Shown: positions 31,924-41,450 of the stretch, one piece after another
How the letters are laid out: each line of letters opens with the position of its first letter
Position numbering within the stretch: position 1 is the first letter of the stretch
From: Mesostigma viride
Lineage: Eukaryota; Streptophyta; Mesostigmatophyceae; Mesostigmatales; Mesostigmataceae
Length of the DNA: 64,000 nt
NCBI GenBank assembly: GCA_009746045.1
Contig: RPFO01000667.1
Coordinates: forward strand, 6,029,754 to 6,093,753
Reading direction: 5' to 3'
Made by a program: the position numbers and the translations under genes
The notes under the pieces: generated by a model
What the model was told of the DNA's origin: nothing
Seen by the model: the letters and a program-made list of their open reading frames with translations, nothing else
The model's database searches: none

Positions 31924-33212
31924 TGGGCCGTCAGCGCCATTCCCGACTTGGTCACCCCATCCCCCTTCCCCTTTGTGCAGGCTGTGCAGGATTCTTACCT
32001 CGGGATCCAGCAGGCTTGCGACCTCGTCCGCCCCGCTCAGGCCGTCCACCGTCGCCTGCCCCGGGGCACGCCCGCGGCGTGTCCACTGTCGTCAGTCCTA
32101 GTGTCTTCCCTGCCTGCGTTCATGAAAAACAACAAAAGACCTACGCGGGTATACTACACTGTGCCGACTGGATGGGTCTGCATGCGAGCTCGAACGATCA
32201 GGGGAAGGCTTGGCTTCACTCCGTTTCCCTTGAGGGGAGCGTGGGGTCCGCATTCCTGCGCGCCCTCCCCGTGAGCCCTTTGTTGACGCTGGTTCCGGCC
32301 CTTTACGCCATCGCTCTCCGCCACCAGCTCTTTGCCCCGCAACCTCTCATCACGGCGGGTGCGTCCTGCGGCAGCTGCGGGCTTGCTCTGGATACTACTG
32401 CCAGGGACGCACTACATCGCGTGCATGGGTGGCCAGCAGAACCAGAACTGGTTCCTCTATCTCCATACCGCTCTCCTCCGGGCCGGTGGTGTGTGCCATG
32501 GTTCGGTCGGTCTTTCCCCACTCCACCATCAAGTGCGAGGCCGACGCGGATATGGGGCCGCCCTTTAGTCACCCAACCACCGCCCCGACATTACCGTGCT
32601 TGACTATATGACGGGCAGGGTTGCCACCTGCTCATCGATGTCTCCGTGGCTCGGCCGCTCTCCGGTTGCCACATCCTCCGGGCGGCTGTGGATGCCGGCG
32701 CTGCCGCCGCTGTGGCTGAGCGCGACAAGTTTGCCTCCTACGGCAATGTGGGGCCCCACCGGGTCATCCCCTTTGTCCTTGAGGAGTTCGGGGCCATGGG
32801 CCCCAAGACAGCGGAGTTTTTCCACGAGTGCTGCCAGCGCCGTGAAGACCGCCTCGACCTCGAGGGTCAGACCGCCCCGTGGTCGGCCCGCACGTGGTCC
32901 TCGTATTGGCGGCAGCGCCTGTCACTCGCCCTCACTCGCACCGTGGCTGATGTGTTATTCCGCCGCACCCAGGCTGACTTTGTCGCGACCCATGCGGTCT
33001 AGATCCCTTCCAGGCCTGCATGGTGGGCCGGCAGCGCTGTTGCTGCGTGTAGTTTTGTGATGTATAGTTAGTTGTACCTTGTGCAGCTGGCGTGATCCTT
33101 GGATGTCCGTGTCAGATTACTATTAATTTCTTCAGGGTTATTCTCCCAGTTATCGGGTTTTTCCTTATGTTGCATGCCTATCTCACCTCCGTAATCTATC
33201 ATTCTCAATGAA
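31924..33212 (+). mobile_element. REL-ENDO retrotransposon, divergent subfamily copy E
   Basis: Starts after ATATATATGGG. It encodes a diverged homologue of the C-terminal part: AWLHSVSLEGSVGSAFLRAL, GTHYIACMGGQQNQNWFLYL, then after several frameshifts FVLEEFGAMGPKTAEFFHEC and SARTWSSYWRQRLSLALTR to a stop at 33003. Its 3' UTR is unrelated in detail to that of copies A-D (ends CTCACCTCCGTAATCTATCA and TTCTCAATG). This marks a second subfamily using the same kind of site. Confidence 0.85.
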
Positions 33213-33352
33213 TATATATTAAAAATATAATTACTTACAGCAGAGTGAAATCACTCAAACCAAAGCAAACGCCCAGCTATAAACCTATATACAGAGCCAT
33301 GTCAAAGCTCTATACTACGATAAGACCAATGGAAACGCCTAACGGGAGGAAC

Positions 33353-36300
33353 CTAATAGCCCTGCTGCACCGCAAAATCAGCCCGCGTACGGCGGAGCAT
33401 GATGTCCGCCATGGCCCGAGTCAGCGCCACCGACAAGCGCTGACGCCAATATGACGTCCAGGTCCGCGCCGACCATGGGGCCCGCTGGCCCTCCAGGTCC
33501 AGCCGGTCCTCCCGGAGCCGGCAACACTCCTTGAAGAAGGCGGAGGTCAGGGGCCCCATGGCCCCAAACTCCTCCAGGACAAAGGGCACCACACGATGGT
33601 GCCCGACGTCGCCGTAGGCCAGGAGCTTGGCCCGCTCCGCCCGGTCCGCCGTGTAACCTGCCGTGAGGGAGGCCCCAGCCACGTGGCTAAGAGCCAAGGG
33701 CCGCGCCACCGAAACGTCAATAAGCAGATGCCGGCCACCCCCCTCAAAGTCCAGCACCACGATGTCAGGCCGGTGGTTGGGGGAATAGAAGGCAGCGCCA
33801 TCCGCATCCTCGGACCGGATGTTCGCGTGGGGGAAAACCGACCGAATCATGGCGAGCACCACCGTCAGGAGGACAGTGTGCAAATACAAATACCAATTCT
33901 GATTCTGTTGGCCCCCCATGCAGGCAAGGTAGTGAGTCCCCGTGGGATCCAGCGGCTGCCCACAGCTACCACAAGGCCGCCCGGCCGGAACAAGAGGCTG
34001 CGGGGCAAATAGCTGGTGCCGGAGCGCCACCGAGTAGTGGCTGGGAGCCAAGGCGAATGGGGGGGCCATGGGAAGAGCACGAAGGTACGCCGAGCCCACA
34101 CTCCGCAAGGAAAGCGAGAACAGCCACGCACGTCCCTGGGCGTTGAGGTCCGCGAAAAGAGCAATCCAATCAGCCGTGTGCAGAATACCCGCGTAGGTTT
34201 TCTGGTGTTTATCGATGACGCGAGCAGGGAATGCGGCGGGAGATTGAACGGAGGCGACCGAGGGAGTGCCGCGAGGGAGGTGGCGCTGTACCGCCTGAGC
34301 GGCACGGACGGGAGAACAGGCCTGCTGGATCTCAGCATAGGCCTCCTGGATGGCGGTGACGAAGGGCAAAGGGCTGCTGGGGTCCAGGAGGTCAGGCGCT
34401 GCCGTTGCCAAAAGGGGCAGGAGCCGGCAGCTTTCCGCCCACGACTGAGCGACGGAGCCCAAAAAGGCTGCTGGGGCCAGCCGGGCGGCACGAGTCAGAC
34501 CGCAGCCACCCATCCGTGCAGGCAGGGAGGCAATGCGAATAGCATGTGGCGGGAGGTCGGGGCCCGGGACCAGCTGCGCCAAGGCCGACTGGATGCGTTC
34601 GTCGTGGCCCTCGGCGGCCAGCCGGACCTGAGACGGAAGAGCGCCCCGGAGCCAGTGAACGACGCGAGGGTGAGCGCAAAACCACAGAAGCAGACCCTTG
34701 GTCTGCGAATCATGAAGGCGCGCAATCAAGGGCAGTACCTCAGTGCGTGCCTCGAGGGCGGCCCGCAGAGCATCGATGACAAACGCGGGGTCGCCAACCG
34801 GAACGCCGAGGACATCCAACCCATGGAGGCGCTCGTCCCGGCCCAAGAGCTGGGGCGGAAAGCCGGAGCAATCACCTTGGGGCGAGTACACCGCGCACTT
34901 GGCAAGGGTCAACTGGAGGTTGATGTCGGCCACCGCGGTCTGCAGTGCCAGCAGAGCCGCGGTGGTGTCCGGCACAGGGCCCAGAAGGTAGATATCATCC
35001 AAGTAGGCCTGAATAGCGACCGCCGGGTGGGCAGCATGGACCGCTTGGAGGCAACCCTGGAGGGGGGCGGCAAAGTACAGGGGTCCCAGGGGGTCCCCTT
35101 GCTGGGTGCCCGACCGCGACAGCAGGCCGCCGCGAGTGCCGTCCTCCATGATGTGAACCAGTTGGCCGGGCTGGCCGTAGCACACGGCTGTCCAAGCGTA
35201 CAAGTCCTCGAAGGACTCCATGACGGCCGCAAACATGCTGGCGCGGGACAGACTGTTGAACGCGTTGTGGCAGTCGACCTTGACGACAGCGTGGGTGGGG
35301 TGGGCCTCGAGGTAGGCCTGCACCGAATGGATGAGGATATCCGCCCCGCCTGGAGTCGTCACCCCCAGCTGGGCCGCCACCGAGGTCTCACCCGCTGCGA
35401 GGGGCGGGCAGAAAAAGGCACGGAGCTCGGGCGCCTTTTGGCGGCAGATCACTTTGCCCACGAGCTTGCGGAGCACCTCACCGCAGGCGATCGGGCGCAC
35501 CTTGCCCTCGGGGGGGGCAAGACACCCTTGAGCAGAGCGAGGAGGCGAGCGCCCGCTAACCACTCGCGCGCAGCGGGAGGAACGCGACCAGCCGCCAGGT
35601 CAATGAGGGTGTCAAAGAGAATGTCCTCGCCCCCATGCCCCACCAGGACCTCCAAGTGCTCGTAGCGCCAGCCCGACGGCCCGGTAGAGGAAGCCCGCGG
35701 GACCTCACGCATCACCTCCAGGAAGCAGTCGCGGTCCAGCCGGAGGGGGGCCGGCAGGGGGTCCGGCACGGGCAGCTGGAATCCGGGCTCCGCAGGGTGA
35801 AGAGCCTCCAAGGCCGCCAGGGTAGCCGCATTGGCGGGGGCGAGCTTGGCCATTTCCAAGCGGGTCATGGCCCGGCTGAGCTGCCCCTCGCGGACGAGGC
35901 GGATGACGTCGGCGGCCACCCGCTCGAAGTTGACCTCCCCCGACAGCCGGGCCGTGCGCGGGGGCGGCACGCCAAACAGCCCCTCCCAGTCCCCCTGCAG
36001 AAAGCGTCGGCAACGGGCAATAACCGCACCCTGGAGGCCGCGCACACCACGCCCGAGAGGGGTGAGGAGCAGGCGGGGGGTCACCATGTGCAGTTTAAAG
36101 CCCAGCGGGTCGTCCGGAGCGGCGTGCATGCGCCGGAGAGAAACGATTGCACATTGCGCGAAAAGGCTACGCGCGCGGTGGGGGAGGTCGGTCAGGGTAG
36201 ACGTCGGGTTGATGGCGCATGCATCCCAGGGACCGTGTCAAGCCAACGCCAACTGGCCGAGTAGTCGGGCGGCGGGGGCTGGGAGCCGGGGGAGCCGAGG

Positions 36301-38512
36301 CGGGAGGGGGGAGGGGGCCGGGACTGCTGGCCGGTTGAGGGGCCGTTGAGCAACACAGGCGCGCGCGTGCTGAGCGCGCCCGTGAATGGAGTACACCCGC
36401 TGGCAGTGAGCTTCCGGGCACCGGTAACAGCTCATGGCCTGCAGATCCGCCGCGCCGAGATCGGGGTGCACAGCGCGAAGGTGCTGGCAGAGGAGGTTAC
36501 GGTTGTGGAACACACCCGCACACGGGGACCCCGTGGGAAGCAGCACGGCACACCGGTGAAGGCCGTCGGCGGGCGCTGAGTGGCGGGGAGCGGCGCCAGC
36601 AAAGGCAGGACGTGGGGCCTGCGGCGTCTCCCCAGCCGGGCCGGCAGGCGCGCGCACCACGACCCGACCAGCGCCCGGCAGGCCCGCCGGGGCCACGGAG
36701 GAGGCAGTGCCCACCGGGGAGACCCCCAGCGGAGGGGGATCGAGAACGCCGGCGCCCCTCCCAGGGGGACTCGCCAGCGCGCCCGCGACCACCCCAGGCC
36801 CCGGCAACGAGGCCGGGGGCGGAGGCCGAGGGGTCGGGGAGGCAGCTGGCCCCGGGGCCCGGTGGGGACCCGGCAGGGGACCCAGCGAGACCGGGGGCGG
36901 GCCGAGAGGAAGCGCAGTCCCAGGGGGCGGCACAACAGCCCGGCACAACGGGCAGCGCGGCACGGAGTGGAGCAAGCTGCGCGCGATGCACGCTTGATGG
37001 AATGTGTGGCCGCACGCGGGCAGGCGACACAAGCCATCCCCCGGCCGGAAGGGCTCAAGGCAGATGGCACAGGAGCCCGACTCGGGGTCGTCCCCCTCCA
37101 GAAGGGACCGGACATGAGGGGGGGGCGGGTCCCAGCCGGCCTCCCAGCAACCCGGGAGGCGGCAATCTGGGCGCGCGAGAGGATGCCGACCGGTTGGTCA
37201 GCCGCGGGGTGCCATTCGTGCGGGATGCCTGCCAACTCCAGGATGTCGTGGAGGAAGGCAGAAACAGGCGTCCCCGCGGTTAGGGGCTGGGCGCGCCCGG
37301 CCGAGTCCACCAAGATGGCCTGGCCGCCCTGAACCGCGATGGGGGCCCCGAACTCCACACGCAGCATGGCGGCCTGCGCCAGGCTGAGGGAGGTGATGAG
37401 AAAGCCCCCACTGGCAACCGGGCCGGGAGGCGGGGCCTGGGCGTCCAAGAAGAGGCGAAGCTGCCGCGGGGACATGAGGCCCAGGTCGGCGCCGCCCGCG
37501 AGGTAGGCCGCCCGCACCGAGACCTGTGCGTCTCGAGCCACCGCCGTGACGAACTCGACCACCGCCTGACCCACCCGCTCGTCCAGGGAAAGCAGCTCTT
37601 CCTGCCGGGCGGCCGGGAGATGCCACGGCAGCCGGCAGCCGGCGTGATATCCTTCCAAGACATACCCCCAAAGAGTCGAGGCCGTCACCGGGGGGCGGCG
37701 GAAAGAAATGTCGCCCGCACCTGCGCAACTAGGGCCAGGAAGGCCGGGGGCCTAGGGAGCGAGGGGAAGGCGGCCTGGAGCCCGACCGCGTCCAGCAACA
37801 AAGGGCAGTACGCCCAAGAAAAGGTGGCGCGGCCCACCACGCCGACAATGTGCGAGGGCGGCCACGAGGTGAACGCGTGGGCCCGGGGGCCGCCGTCCCA
37901 CGCGGCAAGGACGGGGGTGGCGGCTGGGTGGCCAACCGCGGCCGGGGGAAGGGAGGCCAGAGCGTCGGGGAGCGAGGGGCCGGGGGCGGGCGCCGGGGTC
38001 GCCAGGCCCGCCGGGGAGTCGGCCGGGCTCAGCCCAGGCGACAGCGCCGCGCCCCCGTCGGCGGGGCCAGGCGACGGGTGGGGCCCCGGGGCCGAGGGCG
38101 CCAGGGCCCGAGCAACGGCGGCCCCATCGGGCAGGCCACGGCCCGCCCCGAGGGCCTCGGCAGGGGGGCACACGGGGCAGGGGGCCGGAGCACCCAGCGG
38201 GGAGGGCAGCCCGGGGGCCCGCCGGGGGGGACAGCGCGGGCACGTCCAGGAGCCCGGCGGGACCCGGTAGAGCCGGGGAGTAAGACACTGCAAGTGCCAC
38301 CCGGAATTGCAAGCATCACAAACTAACATGTGGTGCCCGCGGTGCCCGCTCCGGCAGACCTCGCAGACCAAGGAGGGGGAGACCGGGGCGCCCGAGCCCC
38401 CCGCAGCCGGGTCGCCCACCTCCGCAAGAAGGGCCGCAAGCCGAGAGGACCGCCGAGGCGCCAACCGGGGAGCGGGGGAGCCGTTGGGCGAAGGGGGTCG
38501 TGGGTCGTCCAT
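33353..38512 (-). pseudogene. Retrotransposon polyprotein: PHD - RING-H2 - C2H2 - RT - CCHC/REL-endonuclease (four point breaks)
   Basis: Start: ATG at 38512-38510, with an in-frame TGA just upstream. From that start a PHD finger has Cys50, Cys53, Cys65, Cys68, His73, Cys76, Cys91, Cys94. A Pro/Ala-rich linker and an unassigned segment (37680-37130) follow. A RING-H2 finger lies at 37072-36943 (CAIC..., CGHTFHQAC, CPLC), and two C2H2-like fingers near 36560-36360. The RT includes SGWRYEHLEVL, VRPIACGEVL, VKVDCHNAFNSLSR (motif A), GTQQGDPLGPL and AYLDDIYLLG. The endonuclease has CGSCGQPLDPTGTHYLAC and RPDIVVLDF...LLIDVSV. Breaks: one-base shifts at the G-runs 37690-37695, 37118-37125 and 35510-35517, and a TGA at 36240-36238; the frame is otherwise continuous. 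The RT and endonuclease would carry out target-primed reverse transcription. The role of the PHD/RING part is unknown. Confidence 0.85.
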
Positions 38513-38518
38513 GAACAA

Positions 38519-38630
38519 TCAGGGCAGGCGTGGCAGCCACCGAGGGGGGGGGCGGGGGGTGTGGGGGGCGGAGCCCCCCACGCGGGGGGTTTGGGGGGCG
38601 GCAGCCCCCCAACGCGCTGCGGTCGCGGTA
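38519..38630. promoter_or_regulatory. GC-rich leader of the retrotransposon
   Basis: Between the start codon and the first 170-bp repeat. It contains two complementary G-run/C-run blocks (GGGGGGCGGAGCCCCCC and GGGGGGCGGCAGCCCCCC) able to form strong hairpins in the RNA leader. Confidence 0.55.
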
Positions 38631-39480
38631 CCGCCTGCCGTCCGGCACTTTGAAGCCCGCCGGTGCTATAATTCCTATCGTCCACGCATGTTTTCCCCTG
38701 CCTCAAACCGCACGTTGCATTTAAATCTGGAGCCCAAAATTCACTGAAAACGTGTGCCAGCCGGTAGCAAACTGGGCCAAGCTGCCACGGAATGGTGGTA
38801 CCGCCTGCCGTCCGGCACTTTGAAGCCCGCCGGTGCTATAATTCCTATCGTCCACGCATGTTTTCCCCTGCCTCAAACCGCACGTTGCATTTAAATCTGG
38901 AGCCCAAAATTCACTGAAAACGTGTGCCAGCCGGTAGCAAACTGGGCCAAGCTGCCACGGAATGGTGGTACCGCCTGCCGTCCGGCACTTTGAAGCCCGC
39001 CGGTGCTATAATTCCTATCGTCCACGCATGTTTTCCCCTGCCTCAAACCGCACGTTGCATTTAAATCTGGAGCCCAAAATTCACTGAAAACGTGTGCCAG
39101 CCGGTAGCAAACTGGGCCAAGCTGCCACGGAATGGTGGTACCGCCTGCCGTCCGGCACTTTGAAGCCCGCCGGTGCTATAATTCCTATCGTCCACGCATG
39201 TTTTCCCCTGCCTCAAACCGCACGTTGCATTTAAATCTGGAGCCCAAAATTCACTGAAAACGTGTGCCAGCCGGTAGCAAACTGGGCCAAGCTGCCACGG
39301 AATGGTGGTACCGCCTGCCGTCCGGCACTTTGAAGCCCGCCGGTGCTATAATTCCTATCGTCCACGCATGTTTTCCCCTGCCTCAAACCGCACGTTGCAT
39401 TTAAATCTGGAGCCCAAAATTCACTGAAAACGTGTGCCAGCCGGTAGCAAACTGGGCCAAGCTGCCACGGAATGGTGGTA
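38631..39480 (-). repeat. Five 170-bp tandem repeats at the retrotransposon 5' end
   Basis: Units 38631-38800, 38801-38970, 38971-39140, 39141-39310 and 39311-39480 look identical by eye. On the minus strand each has GATTTAAATGC and GAATTATAGC, which are TATA-like. Tandem 5' monomers that act as promoters are known in mouse L1. A promoter role here is inferred from position only. Confidence 0.93.
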
Positions 39481-39496
39481 CCGTGAATATATATAT

Positions 39497-40688
39497 GGGA
39501 GTCATTATTAGTCCTTCGTCACCGCCATCCAGGACTCAGGCCTATGCTGAGATCCAGCAGGCCTGTTCTCCCGTCCGTGCCGCTCAGGCGGTACAGCGCC
39601 ACCTCCCTCGCGGCACTCCCTCGGTCGCCTCCGTTCAATCTCCCGCCGCATTCCCTGCTCGCGTCATCGATAAACACCAGAAAACCTACGCGGGTATTCT
39701 GCACACGGCTGATTGGATCGCTCTTTTCGCGGACCTCAACGCCCAGGGACGTGCGTGGCTGTTCTCGCTTTCCTTGCGGAGTGTGGGCTCAGCGTACCTT
39801 CGTGCTCTTTCCATGGCCCCCCCATTCGCCTTAGCTCCCAGCCACTACTCGGTGGCGCTCCGGCACCAGCTATATTTGCCCCGCAGCCCCTTGTTCCGGC
39901 CGGGCGGCCTTGTGGTAGCTGTGGGCAGCCGCTGGATCCCACGGGGACTCACTACCTTTCCTGCATGGGGGGCCAACAGAATCAGAATTGGTATTTGTAT
40001 TTGCACACTGTCCTCCTGACGGTGGTGCTCGCCATGGTTCGGTCGGTTTTCCCCCACGCGAACATCCGGTCCTAGGATGCGGATGGAGTGCCTTCTATAT
40101 TCCCCCTTAACCACCGGCCTGACATCAGTGGTGCTGGACTTTGAGGGGGGTGGCCGGCATCTGCTTATTGACGTTTCGGTGGCGCGGCCCTTGGCTCTTA
40201 GCCACGTGGCTGGGGCCTCCCTCGCGGCAAGTTACACGGCGGACCGGGCGGAGCGGGCCAAGCTCCTGGCCTACGGCGACGTCGGGCACCATCGTGTGGT
40301 GCCCTTTGTCCTGGAGGAGTTTGGGGCCATGGGGCCCCTGACCTCCGCCTTCTTCAAGGAGTGTTGCCGGCTCCGGGAGGACCGGCTGGACCTGGAGGGC
40401 CAGCAGGCCCCATATGGTCGGCGCGGACCTGGACGTCATATTGGCGTCAGCACTTGTCGGTGGCGCTGACTCGGGACATGGCTGACATCATGCTCCGCCG
40501 TACGCGGGCTGATTTTGCGGTGCAGCAGGGCTATTAGGTTCCTCCCGTTAGGCGTTTCCATTGGTTGGTCTTATCGTAATATAGAGCTTTGACATGGCTG
40601 ATGGCTCTGTATATAGGTTAATAGCTGGGCGTTTGCTTTGGTTTGAGTGATTTCACTCTGCTGTAAGTAATTATATTTATAATATATA
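39497..40688 (+). mobile_element. REL-ENDO retrotransposon, truncated copy F
   Basis: Begins after ATATATATGGG. It encodes AYAEIQQACSPVRAAQAVQR onward, with a 2-bp insertion near 39873 (TATATTTG for TATTTG), an in-frame TAG at 40073 and further small changes. It ends with the standard 3' UTR. It lies head-to-head with the 5' repeats of the full-length copy. Confidence 0.88.
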
Positions 40689-40689
40689 C

Positions 40690-40780
40690 GGGTTTTTCCT
40701 TATGTCCCAGTTATCGGGTTTTTCCTTATGTTGCATGCCTATCTCACCTCCGTAATCTATCATTCTCAATGAGTATATCT
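40690..40780 (+). mobile_element. REL-ENDO subfamily E, 3' terminal fragment
   Basis: Duplicated GGGTTTTTCCTTATG followed by TTGCATGCCTATCTCACCTC and TCATTCTCAATGA, matching the end of copy E (33155-33212). Confidence 0.8.
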
Positions 40781-40879
40781 GGGTATATACATTCATTGAT
40801 GAATGATAAATAACGGAGGTGAGAGTTTAATGATTAAATTAGGTTAATCAATTAGGTTAATCAACTAATTAACGTATCA

Positions 40880-41450
40880 GCGCAAGGCCCCTTTCCGATT
40901 TGCACATTGGTAGTGCGGATTTGTACGCTGATTCGCCCTATGTTTCCTACATTCTTAGGCACAGGCGCCTGGGCCTAGCCGGGGGCCTGGCTCGCACAGA
41001 TCAGATAGACACATCAGATAGACAAGCTAGCTGGCACCAAGCTCGCCCAGCCAGCCTGCATGGACGTTTTGTCCTCACCTGGCGTGCCCCAGGCCGCGCG
41101 CCGTAGGGCCGCCACCCGTGGACTTTCCAAGATATAGACTAGGCAGGGACATGTGCTACCCTAGCTATAGACGAGACGGGCTCACACCGGGGCAGCCTCC
41201 TGGTTTGTCTGCATGTACTATGGAGCTCCATAGTACATGCAGAACCATATGGTCTAGGCAGATATGGTTCGCGAGGATAGATGGCAAGAAGTGATGAAGG
41301 AGACCACCCCCAAGTCGATCTGTGGGCCGGGCTCTGCGTGTGACCACGTTTGGCCGGCATTCATAGCGATTCGGGCCGTGGTGCCCACAACCCGGCCTGT
41401 AACTAGCTAGGAACTAGATATTAGCTAGCAGATCATCCATTCCATCCTCT
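40880..41450 (+). pseudogene. L1-like RT C-terminal fragment, second subfamily
   Basis: Encodes YADSPYVSYILRHRRLGLAG and later blocks matching 19645-20435 in reverse, ending in the 3' UTR (ATTCATAGCGATTCGGGCC). A perfect 34-bp palindrome at 41209-41242 replaces sequence where related copies read GTCTGTAATATGGAGG. Confidence 0.75.
41209..41242. repeat. Perfect 34-bp palindrome
   Basis: Each half is CTGCATGTACTATGGAG or its exact complement, with no spacer. It lies within the L1-like fragment at the position of a (TA)-rich motif in related copies. Confidence 0.9.

Larger units (their letters stand above)
33213..39480 (-). mobile_element. Near full-length REL-ENDO non-LTR retrotransposon with PHD and RING fingers
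   Basis: About 6.27 kb on the minus strand. The 5' end consists of five 170-bp tandem repeats (38631-39480). A GC-rich leader follows, then one long coding region (38512-33353, see separate entry), and a 3' UTR of about 140 bp ending AGTAATTATATTTTTAATAT. Both ends abut AT-rich sequence and other copies of the family. It is the source-type element for the truncated copies A-D, F and G. An R2/R4/NeSL-like group is indicated by the single ORF and C-terminal restriction-like endonuclease; the exact clade cannot be decided by eye. Confidence 0.88.

Noticed and set aside
34016-35665. 549-residue plus-strand frame
   Set aside because: It lies antisense to the RT/endonuclease coding region, and the minus-strand reading has all family motifs. 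High GC keeps the shadow frame open.
36580-37332. 250- and 223-residue plus-strand Gly/Arg/Pro-rich frames
   Set aside because: Antisense to the RING/linker part of the retrotransposon ORF; low-complexity translation of GC-rich DNA.
38631-39480. 170-bp array as centromeric-type satellite
   Set aside because: Only five units, precisely joined to the retrotransposon leader and ending at its insertion junction.
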